Shown piece after piece: positions 7,766 through 18,432 of a stretch of 64,000 nt of DNA. How positions within the stretch are numbered: position 1 is the stretch's first letter; each line of letters starts with the position of its first letter. Source of the DNA: Fibrobacterota bacterium. GTDB taxonomy: Bacteria > Fibrobacterota > Fibrobacteria > UBA11236. The position numbers and the translations under genes were made by a program. Location of the stretch: positions 19,537-83,536 of the forward strand of contig JAQBPO010000049.1 of NCBI GenBank assembly GCA_028287465.1. Reading direction: 5' to 3'. The notes beneath the pieces were generated by a model. It ran no database searches. It was not told the origin of the DNA and saw nothing but the letters and a program-made list of their open reading frames with translations.

Positions 7766-8613
7766 CGATCGGGAGGTCCCAGGCAGGCGGCCTGCAAGGC
7801 AAGGACAAGGAAGCCCCCGCGGACGGGCCCGCCCGGGTCATGAAACAGACCGATTGGGGAGCCGTGCCGGATCAGGGGATGAAAGGGTTCCCCATGGCCG
7901 CGTTCAGCGTTCCCGGCCGGGCCCAGCCCAAGCCCAGTGCCACCGATGTCAAGATCGCCGAAATGGAACGCGCCGCGCGCAAGTCGGACGCCGCCCATAA
8001 ACTGGCCCTGGAACAATCCGCCCGTGACGGGGAAACCGCCTCCCGCGCCGCCATGGCCCGCGGCAGGGAAGAGGGGATGCGCGAGGGGGAAACCCGCGCC
8101 TGGGAAAAATACCTGCTGGCCCTGGAGGAAATGCGCGGCAATGCCGCCATGGCCCTGGACGCCATGTCCCGGGAAAAGGCGTCCCTGTTCCTGGAATTCG
8201 AAGGCCAGGTTCTGGAATTGGTCTCCGCCACCTTCCACCGCGTCTTCGAAGGCTTCGCCAGGGACCATGTCGAGGCCGTCCTGCCCCTTCTCAAGAAGGC
8301 CGTAAACGCCCTGGGGCAGGTCACGACCGTGACCTTGAAGGTCAATCCCTCCGACTACAAGACGGTACAGGACAACCAGGATTTCTGGTTGCCCGTGGAC
8401 GCGGGCCTCAAGGATATCCGGATCGTCGCCGACGACCGCATCCAGAAGGGCGGTTGCTTCGTGGAATCGGATTCCACTTCCGTCAGCCTCCAGGCGGACG
8501 AGCTCGCCGGCCGCATCGACGAAGAGCTGAAACGGATCTTCATCGCCAAGGCCCAGGCGATCAAAGGCCCCGATGCCGGGGCGGCCGACGCCGAAGTCCC
8601 CGGGGATCCCTGA
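7762..8613 (+). CDS. fliH: Flagellar assembly protein FliH
   Basis: Negative regulator and stator-like partner of the export ATPase FliI. 283 residues, at the long end for FliH. After a low-complexity N-terminal region, residues about 70-130 form a charged coiled coil with small residues spaced as in the FliH GxxxG segment (ARGREEGMREGETRAWEKYL). The C-terminal half matches the FliH/YscL domain (VTTVTLKVNPSDYKTVQD, then RIVADDRIQKGGCFVESD). The ATG overlaps the fliG stop by 4 nt (ATGA) and its own end overlaps fliI by 41 nt, so translational coupling is likely. Confidence 0.92.
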   Translation: MTIGRSQAGGLQGKDKEAPADGPARVMKQTDWGAVPDQGMKGFPMAAFSVPGRAQPKPSATDVKIAEMERAARKSDAAHKLALEQSARDGETASRAAMARGREEGMREGETRAWEKYLLALEEMRGNAAMALDAMSREKASLFLEFEGQVLELVSATFHRVFEGFARDHVEAVLPLLKKAVNALGQVTTVTLKVNPSDYKTVQDNQDFWLPVDAGLKDIRIVADDRIQKGGCFVESDSTSVSLQADELAGRIDEELKRIFIAKAQAIKGPDAGAADAEVPGDP

Positions 8614-9937
8614 ATTGAACCCGGATTCCGGCCTTTCCCCTTACGCCCAGGCGCTCGATGCCATGTGCCTGGCGCCCATCCGCGCCAAGATAGTCCAGGT
8701 CATCGGCCTGGTGATGGAAAGCACCGGATTGTCCGCCAGCCTCGGCGAAATCTGCGCCGTATTCGACGGCCAGAAGCGGATCGGCCAGGCCGAGGTGGTG
8801 GGCTTCCGCCGCAAGACCACCTTGCTCATGTCCCTGGGCCAATTGGACGGCCTGCGCCCGGGCATGGAAGTGATGGCCACGGGCCAGGTCTTTTCCGTGC
8901 GCGTGGGACCCCAGCTCCTGGGAAGGGTCCTGGACGGCCTCGGGGAACCCATCGACGGCAAAGGGGCCATGCTCCTCCCCGAGCAGGGCCGCGTCAACAA
9001 CAGCCCGCCCAACCCCCTGGATCGCCGCCGCATCACCGAACCCATGATCACGGGCGTCCGCGCCATAGACGGGTTCAAGACCGTGGGCAAGGGCCAGCGC
9101 GTGGGCCTCTTCGCCGGTTCCGGAGTCGGCAAATCCGTGCTGCTGGGAATGATCGCCCGCAATTGCAAGGCCCAGGTCAACGTGATCGCCCTGATCGGCG
9201 AACGCGGTCGCGAGGTCAAGGAATTCCTGGAGAAGGATCTGGGCACCGAAGGCCTGGCCCGTTCCGTCGTTGTCGTGGCCACTTCCGATCAGCCCGCTCT
9301 CATCCGGCTGAAGGCGGCCATGGTGGCCACCGCCATCGCCGAGTATTTCCGGGACCAGGGCGCCGACGTCATGCTGATGATGGATTCCTCCACGCGCCTG
9401 GCCATGGCCCAGCGCGAGATCGGCCTGGCCATCGGGGAACCGCCCTCCACGCGCGGCTACACCCCTTCGGTCTTCGCCATGCTCCCGCGCCTCATGGAGC
9501 GCGCGGGCATGGGCAAGACCGGTTCGATAACCGCCCTGTACACCGTGCTGGTCGAAGGCGACGACATGGACGAACCCGTGGCGGACGCCGTCCGTTCCGT
9601 GCTGGACGGGCATATCGTGCTTTCCCGATCCCTGGCCCACCGCAACCATTTCCCCGCCATCGACGTCCTCAAGAGCGTGAGCCGCTGCATGACGGACGTA
9701 ACGGCAAAGGACCATCGAGCCGCCATTGGGAAGCTCCTCAACTACATGGCCGTCTACGCGGACGCCGAGGACATGGTGAACCTGGGCGCATACGCGCGCG
9801 GATCGAACCCGCAATTGGACATGGCCATCGCCATCCATCCCGAGGTCGACAAGTTCCTCATCCAGGCGGTGGACGACAAGAGCGAATTCAAGGCGACGGT
9901 CGATAAAATCTCGGCCTTGGCGGGGGCCGTCAAGTGA
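8573..9937 (+). CDS. fliI: Flagellum-specific export ATPase FliI
   Basis: F1-beta-like ATPase that energises unloading of substrates into the flagellar type III gate. 454 residues. The Walker A motif GLFAGSGVGKS is near residue 180, GERGREVKEF and the Walker B region VMLMMDSSTRLAMAQREIGLAIGEPPSTRGYTPSVFAMLPRLMERAG follow, and all are strongly conserved. The start ATG at 8573 lies inside the end of fliH; a TTG at 8615, just past the fliH stop, is the alternative. Its stop overlaps fliJ by 4 nt (GTGA). Confidence 0.97.
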   Translation: MPGRPTPKSPGIPELNPDSGLSPYAQALDAMCLAPIRAKIVQVIGLVMESTGLSASLGEICAVFDGQKRIGQAEVVGFRRKTTLLMSLGQLDGLRPGMEVMATGQVFSVRVGPQLLGRVLDGLGEPIDGKGAMLLPEQGRVNNSPPNPLDRRRITEPMITGVRAIDGFKTVGKGQRVGLFAGSGVGKSVLLGMIARNCKAQVNVIALIGERGREVKEFLEKDLGTEGLARSVVVVATSDQPALIRLKAAMVATAIAEYFRDQGADVMLMMDSSTRLAMAQREIGLAIGEPPSTRGYTPSVFAMLPRLMERAGMGKTGSITALYTVLVEGDDMDEPVADAVRSVLDGHIVLSRSLAHRNHFPAIDVLKSVSRCMTDVTAKDHRAAIGKLLNYMAVYADAEDMVNLGAYARGSNPQLDMAIAIHPEVDKFLIQAVDDKSEFKATVDKISALAGAVK

Positions 9938-10413
9938 AGGCATTCAAGTTCAACCTCGAGCAGGTCCTGCGCATGAAGGTCTGGCGGGAAGAGGAGGCCA
10001 AGAAGGCGCTCGCCGTGGAGGTGTCCGCCCTGGAGCTGCTCAAGGCCAGGCTCTCCGAGTTGCAAGGCGAACTCAAGGTGCTTTGGGATGCGGACGCCAA
10101 GGGCGAGGAACCGATCATCGATTACCGCGGCCGGCTGGGGATACTCCAGTACGCCCGGCATATGGGCACCCTGATTTCCGGCCAGGAAGGCACCATCGCC
10201 GAGCAAGGCGAGAGGCTGAAGCAGAAATCCGATCTGCTTCTCAAGGCCATGCAGGAGCGCAAGGTGCTGGAGAAGCTCAAGGAGCGCCGCAAGGCCGAAT
10301 ACAGGCTGGAACGGAACCGCTTCGAGTACGCGAAACTGGACGAAGCGTCGGCGGGGTACCTGCGACGGCTCGCCGATCAAGAAAACGATCTCAAGGAAGA
10401 GATTGGGCAATGA
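9934..10413 (+). CDS. fliJ: Flagellar export protein FliJ
   Basis: Coiled-coil stalk protein of the FliI ATPase and chaperone-escort factor. 159 residues, almost entirely helical and charged, starting FKFNLEQVLRMKVWREEEAKKAL, which matches the FliJ N-terminal consensus (F.LE.VL..R...E). The GTG start overlaps the fliI stop. It closes the recognisable flagellar gene run; the next gene encodes an exported protein. Confidence 0.93.
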   Translation: MKAFKFNLEQVLRMKVWREEEAKKALAVEVSALELLKARLSELQGELKVLWDADAKGEEPIIDYRGRLGILQYARHMGTLISGQEGTIAEQGERLKQKSDLLLKAMQERKVLEKLKERRKAEYRLERNRFEYAKLDEASAGYLRRLADQENDLKEEIGQ

Positions 10414-10447
10414 GGATCCGCTCTTCATCGCCGAATCGCCGCGGGTG

Positions 10448-13400
10448 ATGCGCTCCCCGATAGCTCTCGCGGTCGCGGCCGTTCTCGTCGCCTGCGCTCC
10501 CGCGCTCGCGCTCGTCCACAGCATTACCGATTTCCGCGCGGACAGTTCCACGACCCCAGGCGACATCTACCGGCTGGACCTTGCCTGGGGCGATTCCCTC
10601 CTTCTCCAACCCGAGTCCTTCCGCTATACCAGCGTCAAGACCATACGCCTGAGCGATGGCAAATACAATGACGGGGACGCAGGTTCCTCTCCCGTGGCGG
10701 CCTCGACGGGCCTTTTTAAATTCAAGATCGCCTACCTTTCCTGGAAGGCCGCCCTCCACGACAACGCCACCGCCCCGCCCAGCAAGGAGGCCCCGCGGGC
10801 CAATATCGTGACCCGCGTCGTCGATCTCAGTCCCGATGTCGCCGTTATCGACGACTCCGCGAAAACGATAGCCTCCCAGGAGAACGTCCCGGATACCTTC
10901 AGCCCCCATATATTCACATACAGCAATGGACCTCCCGCCCCGACTTACCTCAATTTCTCCTCGGAGGGAACCGATTACGTAGCCTATTGGGGATCCGGAA
11001 CGCCGAACGGTCCCGTGAGACGGACCACCCAGAAAGAGATCAATCCCTTCACGGGCGTGGGGGCGGGAACCTACGTTCCCACCGCCGCCCCCATCGCCAC
11101 CGGGGGCTTCGGAAGGTTGTCCTCCGCCGTGATCCCGGGATCCGGGGTCTCCAAGACCGTTGTCGCTTATGAGACGGATTTCGCTGCCCGCCAATTCCAC
11201 GTGCGTTGGGAAAACCTGGCGGGCGCAGGATCCTCGGTCGTTTCCGCCTTCTATTCGAGGCCGGTATTCCCGGAGGATTTCGCCGTGGCCGCGGATTCCG
11301 CCGAAAACTCCCTGGTGCTCTGGCGCGAGGACTCCGCCTTGTATGCCGTGGCATTCGATCAGAACCATGTCCAAACCCAGGCGCCCGTCCTGATCCAGGC
11401 CGGGATCCTCCTCAGGGATACCGTGCTTGACCATATGTACCGGCCTTATGCGGTGGCCAGCCTGACCCGGGGACATTTCATCATCGCCTATGCGGATCCG
11501 AGCGGCCCCGATTGCAATATCTCCCTGCGCTACGTGACCATGCCCGGTTCAGGCGGATGGTCGGTCAGCGCCCCGGTCCCCCTCACAGCCAACCATTTCA
11601 ACCTGTTCCCGGACATCGGCACGGCGGCCGATCGCGTCGTCATCGGTTATTTCCAGCGCCCCACCGCCGGCGCTCCGGGAGGAGCCCGCCGTTTCATGGG
11701 ATCGATCCTGCCCAAGACCGGGAATACCCTTTCGCTCAATGTCGGCCGTACGGATCTCGATTTCGCGAACGAGAACATAAGCTTCGCCGGCATCAGTTCC
11801 AATTGGGATCGGTACCATTGGTTCAAGGCCGCCAGCGTCTCCATCGACGGCAAGGGCAATGTGGTGGCGGCCTACGACAGCGGGACCCACGCCAAGGTCG
11901 CCTTGGTGCGGAATACCCCCATCTATTACGATTCCGGCCATTTCGTCAGCAAGAGCTTCCAGTTCGGGAACGTGGCCATACCGGCCTTCGTATTCAATCC
12001 CGCTACGGACTCGGTGGCCCTCCGATCCTTCACCGCCTCGAATACGGATCTGGGGAATACCCGTTTCCTGGTCGCGCTTTCCACGGACAACACCTTCTCC
12101 GGGGCCGGTTCCACGTTTCAGAGCGTGGCATCTCTCCCCCCGGTCCAAGGGCCCGCCTCCCCCGAGATCAAATCCAACGCCAGGTATTTCAAGTATAGGT
12201 TCAACCTCGTCACCACCAAGACCGGAAGCCCCACCACCACCAACCTCACCTCTCCCAAGATCTCCGACCTGACCCTGGGCTACAATATCAAGCCTTGGAC
12301 ACCCGTGGTCGATTCCATCCGGACGGGGACCGCGGCCCAGGCCGCGTATAATCCGGCCACAGCGTATTCCCTGCTCCCGCGCAAGGATTCCCTGAAGCTC
12401 GTCTGCTCCGGTTTCGACGTCGACGACAATGGCCTGGAATTCCGCCTCTCCCTCGGGACCGTGGTGCTCAAGGCCGTCACCGGCACCCGGGTGTCCCCCG
12501 GCAATTACACCGCCACCATCACCATCCTGCCCCCCGACACCCTCTCGAATCCGTTGAACCTCGTCCTGACCACCGTGGACGCCGATACGTGGAGCAGCCG
12601 CGGCAAGGGCCTGGCTTTCGGCTACCAGAACGTGGCGCCCTCCCAGACGCTCAAGGTATTCCGCAACCGGGGGAGGGATTCGTCCTCCGTTTTCCGTCCC
12701 ACCGGCGGCGGGGTGGACACCCTTTCCCCCGTGGACGGTTCCGTCATCTATGTCCAGGCGGGGGATTCGCTCACCGTGAAGGCGGCCTATGCGGACGCGA
12801 ACGACAACAGCCTCACGGCCACCTGGCTCAAGAACTCGGCGATCCTGGGCACGCGCGCCTTGCCCGTATCGGATTCCCTGGTCCTGAAATTCGCCCCGGA
12901 CCTCCTGGCGCCCATCATCGATACCCTCGCCATGAAGATCGGGGACAAGGACACGACCGTAACCTTCAGGATACTTGTCCGGCCGAACCGCATACCCGGC
13001 ATCGATTCCGTCTTCCATGCCTCATACGTGTCCAAGGACGGGACCGTCATGACCGGTCCTTTCGACAAGGTCAAGGACTTCGCCGCCGATACCGGCCTCC
13101 TGATCCCCATCGGGCTTCCGGCCACCCTCCGGGCGGGCACCGGCGACGTCGATCCGAACGATCCCCTCTCGGTCAGGTGGCGCGTCTGGAGGCTTCCCCC
13201 GACTTGCGCGCCTTCGAATCCCGCCTGTTACGTCCAAGCCGATTCGGGAACCGGATCCTCCCTCACCCGGACCTTCACTTCCCTGGAACGCTTCGTCACC
13301 GTCCGCGTTACGGACCTTTCCGGGGCCTTCCTGGAGCGGCGGGTGTGGATGGAATACCCCATCCTGGACACCACCGGTAACGGAGCGGGAGGGTATGCCG

Positions 13401-15064
13401 CGGCCATCAAATCCCTGACGGGCGACATCGCCTTCACCATCGATGCGGCCAGGAGGGACACCTCGATAAGGGCCGATATCTCCAGCCAGGGAACGGCGCC
13501 TTTGCAGATAACCTCGGTGGCGACCAAGGGCAATGATCGGAAATGGGTGGGCCTGAAGCTGAATTGGATTTCGGGCACCACCGCCAAAGCCGACTCCGCC
13601 CGGTTCACGGGCGCCACCAATGTGAACGCCCTCACGGGAGGGAAGGTCATCACCCTGGCGCCCGGGTCCGGCCTGGCCTTCGATTTCCATTTCTTCAGCG
13701 ACTCCCTGCGCGGGGATTCCGTTCTCACCGATACCCTGCTCGTCCAGACCAATGACTTCGCCAATCCGGTGCTGAAGATCCCTTTCAAGGTCACCTACCG
13801 GGATCTTCCCCTGGTCCGCATCTCGGTACCGGGTTCCGCTCCGGCCGGTCCGTCCGGCGGTTTCAACGCTTCCGGCCTTCCCAGGCTGGTGCCGGCCCGT
13901 TCCACCATCGCCATCGGGTTCACGGAAACCGTCCGCATCCTGCAACCCGCAACGCAGTTCCGGGTCTATTCCTTGTTGGATTCTTTGAAGAACCCGGCGT
14001 CCAGGGGAACCATCGCGGGTACCTACGCCTATAAGCGGAAGGCGGCCGGGTTGGGCAAGGTTTCCGCCTTCGCGGATTCCCTGGCCGACACCGTCGTGTT
14101 CACGCCCGCCTATGACCGGGTATCCGATTCCCTCAAGGTCAGGCCCAATCCCGGATTCTTCATCCACCGGGATATCCTCCGCATCGAACTGTCCAATGGA
14201 ATCACGGACCTCGCCGGGAACGCCCTCGACCTCCGCCTGGATCGGAACGCGATGGCCCCCGGATCCCTGGATACGGCCTTCCAGGCCAAGGTGGACACCA
14301 GTTATCTGGCCGTGGTCTCGACGGAACCGGCGCGAAACGCCACGGGTTGGTCCCCGGAAAGCCCCATCCGCATCCGCTTCAACCGCAAGCTCTCCAAAAG
14401 GCCCCCCTTCGGAACGGACACCCTGACCCGGCTCGATCCGGCCGCGATGAAGGGGATCGACAACCATGCCGTCCGCGTGACCTCGGTTTTCCGGAAGGGC
14501 AAGACCTACGACTTCCAGATCCTGTCCCTGGCCGACAACGATTCCAGCCTCCTGATCAGGACCAGGCCGCTCCTGCCCGCCCTCGACTCGGTCACCGTGA
14601 CCCTCTCGGGAGGCATTCTCGATACGTCCGGCCTTTCCCTCGACGGCAACGGGAACCGCCTGCCGGAATGGCTGTACGACCAGAAGGATACCGTCGATCA
14701 ATACACCCTTACCTTCACCACTTCGGACGCGGACTTCTACATCTTCCCCAATCCATTCCGGTTTTCGGACTCGCGGCACCGGGAGAAGGGGAGCATCACC
14801 TTCAAGAACCTGAATTCCCTGCGCGGCTACGCCTTGGGGGAGGAGGTGGTCCTGCGCATCCATACCATGACCGGGGATCTGGTCTATAATTCGGCCCAAG
14901 CGCCCGGCTCCGGGGGATCGGAAACCCGGGTCAAGAACACCAGCCTGGACTGGGAGCTCAAGAACGACCATGGCAATACCGTCGGAACCGGCGTTTACAT
15001 CTACACCCTGACCTCCGGAAAATCCCGTCTGCTCCATAAGGGCAAGGTTGCGGTGGTACGATGA
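10448..15064 (+). CDS. Large exported protein with Ig-like repeats and C-terminal FlgD/T9SS-like module
   Basis: About 1,538 residues, secreted. The ATG at 10448 starts a clear signal peptide (MRSPIALAVAAVLVACAPALALV). The first half is a beta-rich region with phrases such as VVAYETDFAARQFHVRWENL that suggest beta-propeller or VCBS-like repeats. Ig-like segments follow, including a Big_5-type domain (VVSTEPARNATGWSPESPIRIRFNRKL). The end is FYIFPNPFRF...VVLRIHTMTGDLVYNS...GTGVYIYTLTSGK...KGKVAVVR, the layout of FlgD-type Ig or T9SS sorting modules, so cell-surface export is likely. It begins only 34 nt after fliJ on the same strand, an odd neighbour for a flagellar operon. Precise function unknown. 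Confidence 0.75.
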   Translation: MRSPIALAVAAVLVACAPALALVHSITDFRADSSTTPGDIYRLDLAWGDSLLLQPESFRYTSVKTIRLSDGKYNDGDAGSSPVAASTGLFKFKIAYLSWKAALHDNATAPPSKEAPRANIVTRVVDLSPDVAVIDDSAKTIASQENVPDTFSPHIFTYSNGPPAPTYLNFSSEGTDYVAYWGSGTPNGPVRRTTQKEINPFTGVGAGTYVPTAAPIATGGFGRLSSAVIPGSGVSKTVVAYETDFAARQFHVRWENLAGAGSSVVSAFYSRPVFPEDFAVAADSAENSLVLWREDSALYAVAFDQNHVQTQAPVLIQAGILLRDTVLDHMYRPYAVASLTRGHFIIAYADPSGPDCNISLRYVTMPGSGGWSVSAPVPLTANHFNLFPDIGTAADRVVIGYFQRPTAGAPGGARRFMGSILPKTGNTLSLNVGRTDLDFANENISFAGISSNWDRYHWFKAASVSIDGKGNVVAAYDSGTHAKVALVRNTPIYYDSGHFVSKSFQFGNVAIPAFVFNPATDSVALRSFTASNTDLGNTRFLVALSTDNTFSGAGSTFQSVASLPPVQGPASPEIKSNARYFKYRFNLVTTKTGSPTTTNLTSPKISDLTLGYNIKPWTPVVDSIRTGTAAQAAYNPATAYSLLPRKDSLKLVCSGFDVDDNGLEFRLSLGTVVLKAVTGTRVSPGNYTATITILPPDTLSNPLNLVLTTVDADTWSSRGKGLAFGYQNVAPSQTLKVFRNRGRDSSSVFRPTGGGVDTLSPVDGSVIYVQAGDSLTVKAAYADANDNSLTATWLKNSAILGTRALPVSDSLVLKFAPDLLAPIIDTLAMKIGDKDTTVTFRILVRPNRIPGIDSVFHASYVSKDGTVMTGPFDKVKDFAADTGLLIPIGLPATLRAGTGDVDPNDPLSVRWRVWRLPPTCAPSNPACYVQADSGTGSSLTRTFTSLERFVTVRVTDLSGAFLERRVWMEYPILDTTGNGAGGYAAAIKSLTGDIAFTIDAARRDTSIRADISSQGTAPLQITSVATKGNDRKWVGLKLNWISGTTAKADSARFTGATNVNALTGGKVITLAPGSGLAFDFHFFSDSLRGDSVLTDTLLVQTNDFANPVLKIPFKVTYRDLPLVRISVPGSAPAGPSGGFNASGLPRLVPARSTIAIGFTETVRILQPATQFRVYSLLDSLKNPASRGTIAGTYAYKRKAAGLGKVSAFADSLADTVVFTPAYDRVSDSLKVRPNPGFFIHRDILRIELSNGITDLAGNALDLRLDRNAMAPGSLDTAFQAKVDTSYLAVVSTEPARNATGWSPESPIRIRFNRKLSKRPPFGTDTLTRLDPAAMKGIDNHAVRVTSVFRKGKTYDFQILSLADNDSSLLIRTRPLLPALDSVTVTLSGGILDTSGLSLDGNGNRLPEWLYDQKDTVDQYTLTFTTSDADFYIFPNPFRFSDSRHREKGSITFKNLNSLRGYALGEEVVLRIHTMTGDLVYNSAQAPGSGGSETRVKNTSLDWELKNDHGNTVGTGVYIYTLTSGKSRLLHKGKVAVVR

Positions 15065-15389
15065 GGAACGCTTAGGGAGTGGGAGGCGGTAACCGAAGGG
15101 GAAGCGCATTTGAAAATCAAGGCGGAGAGCCGGGGGCCCGGATCCCGCAGCGGGGAGAGTGGATGGAGATGGGCGGCCCAGGCCAACGGCGGGGCATTCG
15201 ATGCCGCCTCGGGGCATTCGCGATAAAACCGTTGTAAACCATCGGTTTCGCCTCCGGCTCCCGGCCCCCGGCTCCGGGCTTTCGACAAAACCTTCAAATA
15301 TCCTCCCAATCCACCCCTCAACGCCGTCAATTCCCCCGCCTCCCTCGTTTTCCTCCCAATCAATCCCCCTTTTTCCTAATTTGTCTCCC
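15065..15389. other. Gene-free spacer between the large exported protein gene and secA
   Basis: 325 nt with no coding potential matching a known family. The left half is GC-rich with two GGGGCATTCG copies near 15192 and 15212. The right half, on the plus strand, is strongly pyrimidine-rich with TCCTCCCAATC twice (near 15301 and 15352). A TAATTT hexamer at 15377-15382 lies 7 nt before the secA ATG. No strong terminator was seen. Confidence 0.5.
15377..15382 (+). promoter_or_regulatory. Possible -10 box (TAATTT) of a leaderless secA transcript
   Basis: TAATTT ends 7 nt before the secA ATG and no Shine-Dalgarno sequence lies between them. The hexamer is a weak match to TATAAT, so support is mainly positional. 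Confidence 0.3.
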
Positions 15390-18332
15390 ATGATTGTGAA
15401 CGCCATACTTGCCAAGATTTTCGGGACCAGCCACGAGCGCGAGGTCAAACGCCTGCAACCCAAGGTGGAGGAGATCAATCTCTTCGCCCCAGCGATGGAG
15501 GCCCTTGACGATGCCGATCTGACCGCCAAGACGGTCGAGTTCCGCGCGCGCCTCGCCGAAGGCAAGACCCTGGACGATCTGCTCCCCGAGGCGTTCGCCG
15601 TCTGCCGCGAGGCCGCGGATCGACGCCTGGGCATGTTGAATGTCCTGAATCCGGATCTGGGTTTCGACATCTCCCGACTGAGCCCGCCCTCCCAGAAGCT
15701 TTTGCTCGAAGCCCGCGGGAAACTCGGCATCGGCCGTCCGGAACCCGCTGAAGGCGAAGCCCCTGCCCCGGTGGCTGAGCACCATACCCTGGCCTTCCCG
15801 GCCTCCTTCTACAATGAAATCCGCACCCTGAATCCCGAGAGCCGCTTCCCGTTCCGGTACCGTCCCTTCGACGTCCAGTTGATCGGCGGCATGGTCCTGC
15901 ACCAGGGCATGATCGCGGAAATGAAGACCGGCGAAGGCAAGACCGTGGTGGCCACCCTGCCCGTATACCTGAACGCCCTGGAAGGCAAGGGCGTGCACGT
16001 GGTGACCGTGAACGACTACCTGGCCCGCCGCGATGCCCAGACCATGGGCAAGGTGTACCGTTTCCTGGGCCTCACCGTGGGCATCATCGTCCACGGCCTG
16101 GACGAGGACGAGCGCAAGCGCAATTACGCTTCGGACATCGCCTACGGGACCAACAACGAATTCGGTTTCGATTACCTGCGCGACAATATGGCCCACAATA
16201 TCGAGGATTGCGTCCAGCGCGAGCTGAACTTCGCGATCGTGGACGAGGTCGACAGCATCCTCGTCGACGAAGCGCGCACGCCCTTGATCATATCGGGTCC
16301 CGCGGAGCAGTCCACGGACAAGTACAAGAAAGCCAACGAGGTGGTACGCTACCTGGTCAAGGATACGCATTACACCCTGGACGAGAAGGAAAAGCACGTC
16401 TCGCTCACCGAGGAAGGCGTGAACGTCTGCGAAGAGAAGCTCGAACTCGAGAACCTCTACGGGGATCTCAACGTCGAATGGGTCCATCACGTCCAGCAGG
16501 CCCTGCGCTCCCACGTGATCTTCAAGCGGGACGTGGACTATATGGTGAAGAACCGCCAGGTGGTCATCGTCGACGAGTTCACCGGGCGCCTCATGGAAGG
16601 CCGCCGTTATTCGGAAGGTCTCCACCAGGCCATCGAGGCCAAGGAGAACGTCCCCATCCAGCGCGAGAACCAGACCCTCGCCACCATCACCTTCCAGAAC
16701 CTGTTCCGCCTGTACAAGAAGCTGGGCGGCATGACCGGAACGGCCGATACCGAGGCTTCCGAGTTCCAGCAGATCTACAAGCTCCGCGTGGTGGTCATCC
16801 CCACCAACCGCAACATGGTCCGCATCGATCAGGATGATCTCATCTACAAGACGCGCCGCGAGAAGATCGAGGCCATCGTCCAGGACATCAAGGAGCGCCA
16901 TGAGAAGGGCCAGCCGGTCCTGGTCGGCACGGTCTCCATCGAGAAGTCGGAAGAGCTGAGCGGGTTCCTGCTCAAGCAGGGCGTGCCCCATGAAGTGCTC
17001 AACGCCAAGCACCATCAGCGCGAAGCCGGCATCATCGAAGAGGCGGGCCACAAGGGCCGGGTCACCATCGCCACCAACATGGCCGGCCGCGGCACGGATA
17101 TCCAGCTGGGCGAGGGCGTCACGGAAGCGGGCGGCCTCTACGTACTCGGCACCGAGCGGCATGAAAGCCGCCGCATCGACAACCAGCTCCGCGGCCGTTC
17201 CGGCCGCCAGGGGGATCCGGGCGAATCCCGTTTCTACCTGTCCCTGGAAGACGATCTCATGCGCATCTTCGGTTCCGATCGCATCTCGCGCATCATGGAC
17301 CGCCTGGGCGTCGAAGAGGGCGAGGTCATCAGCCACCCCCTCGTGAACCGCGCCATCGCCACCGCCCAGAAGCGCGTGGAAGGCCAGAATTTCGAAATCC
17401 GCAAGCACCTGCTCGAATACGATGACGTGATGAACAAGCAGCGCACCGTCGTGTACGGCCTGCGCCGCCGCATCCTCAACGGGGAGGAGATCAAGGACGA
17501 AATCGAGGTCCGCATCGAAGAGGCCGTGGATCAGGTCGTCTCCCAGTTTTCCGTCGGAGGGAACTACCCCGAGAATTGGGAACTCGACAAGATGTACGCG
17601 GAATTGAAGCGCGCCTTCGACATCGACTATGCCATTGCCGAGGACGTCCTGCATTACCAGAACGCGGACGCCACCCTGGACCAGGTCATCGAGCTGGCCA
17701 AGCAGAAGTACGCCGCCATCGAGGCTTCAATCGGTTCGGAGCAGTTGCGCGAGATCGAACGCCAGGTCCTCCTGGGCGTCATCGATCATCTCTGGCGCGA
17801 GCACCTATACGCCATGGATCACCTGCGCGACGCGACGCGGTTCCGCGGCTACGCCCAGAAGGACCCCCTGCAGGAGTACAAGAAGGAAGGCTTCGCGATG
17901 TTCGCGACCACCCTGGAACGCATCGCCATGGAGGTTTCCGCCAGGATCCTCCATATCGATCCGGACTTCCTGAAACGCCAGCAGGAGGCCATGATCAAGG
18001 CCCGGGAAATCGAGCTGGCGCGCATGCGCCAGATGGAATTCAGCATGCCCGGCGAGCCCGAGGGCGGCGTTTCCCTTCCTCCCCAGGGGGCCGACCCGCA
18101 GCAGCCGCGGGAAATGCCCGCCGTCCATGTCCAGGGCGGCCAGCCGGTCCGCGCACCCCAGACGGCCACCGGCCCCTCCGCGCCCAGGCCGATGCAACAG
18201 GCGCGGTCCATGGCCATGCCCGGACCCCGTCAGGCGGGTCCGGCCATCGATGTGAAGAACATCGGGCGTAACGACCCTTGCCCCTGCGGGAGCGGCAAGA
18301 AATTCAAGAAATGCCACGGGACGGATGCTTGA
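15390..18332 (+). CDS. secA: Protein translocase subunit SecA
   Basis: Motor ATPase of the Sec pathway that drives preproteins through SecYEG; essential. 980 residues, long like many Gram-negative SecA proteins. Walker A is [10 protein letters not shown] near residue 180, the DEAD-like box is [21 protein letters not shown], and later motifs include [27 protein letters not shown] and [18 protein letters not shown]. The C-terminal tail ends in the zinc-binding SEC-C motif [16 protein letters not shown] with all Cys/His ligands intact. I chose the ATG at 15390 because it gives the canonical N-terminus ([21 protein letters not shown]); the frame is open upstream but that part is low-complexity. 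Confidence 0.97.
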   Translation: MIVNAILAKIFGTSHEREVKRLQPKVEEINLFAPAMEALDDADLTAKTVEFRARLAEGKTLDDLLPEAFAVCREAADRRLGMLNVLNPDLGFDISRLSPPSQKLLLEARGKLGIGRPEPAEGEAPAPVAEHHTLAFPASFYNEIRTLNPESRFPFRYRPFDVQLIGGMVLHQGMIAEMKTGEGKTVVATLPVYLNALEGKGVHVVTVNDYLARRDAQTMGKVYRFLGLTVGIIVHGLDEDERKRNYASDIAYGTNNEFGFDYLRDNMAHNIEDCVQRELNFAIVDEVDSILVDEARTPLIISGPAEQSTDKYKKANEVVRYLVKDTHYTLDEKEKHVSLTEEGVNVCEEKLELENLYGDLNVEWVHHVQQALRSHVIFKRDVDYMVKNRQVVIVDEFTGRLMEGRRYSEGLHQAIEAKENVPIQRENQTLATITFQNLFRLYKKLGGMTGTADTEASEFQQIYKLRVVVIPTNRNMVRIDQDDLIYKTRREKIEAIVQDIKERHEKGQPVLVGTVSIEKSEELSGFLLKQGVPHEVLNAKHHQREAGIIEEAGHKGRVTIATNMAGRGTDIQLGEGVTEAGGLYVLGTERHESRRIDNQLRGRSGRQGDPGESRFYLSLEDDLMRIFGSDRISRIMDRLGVEEGEVISHPLVNRAIATAQKRVEGQNFEIRKHLLEYDDVMNKQRTVVYGLRRRILNGEEIKDEIEVRIEEAVDQVVSQFSVGGNYPENWELDKMYAELKRAFDIDYAIAEDVLHYQNADATLDQVIELAKQKYAAIEASIGSEQLREIERQVLLGVIDHLWREHLYAMDHLRDATRFRGYAQKDPLQEYKKEGFAMFATTLERIAMEVSARILHIDPDFLKRQQEAMIKAREIELARMRQMEFSMPGEPEGGVSLPPQGADPQQPREMPAVHVQGGQPVRAPQTATGPSAPRPMQQARSMAMPGPRQAGPAIDVKNIGRNDPCPCGSGKKFKKCHGTDA

Positions 18333-18432
18333 AAATCGAGTCGACTCATGCGTCCCGCCGGTACGGACGTTTGATCTCCTTTATTGAAAGTCCGTCCTTC
18401 CGGAGCGGACGTTTGACCGGACTCCTGAACCC
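18333..18432. repeat. secA-tmk spacer with duplicated GGACGTTTGA
   Basis: The 10-mer GGACGTTTGA occurs twice (near 18365 and 18411), with AGTCCGTCC between the copies able to pair with GGAGCGGAC. This gives an imperfect hairpin after secA that lacks a U-tract. It may be a weak terminator or a processing site. Confidence 0.3.

Noticed and set aside
10448..15064. Long open frames on the opposite strand across the large exported protein genes and glgX
   Set aside because: These follow from high GC bias; the plus-strand frames have signal peptides, family motifs and consistent neighbours, while the others show low-complexity Arg/Gly/Pro composition.
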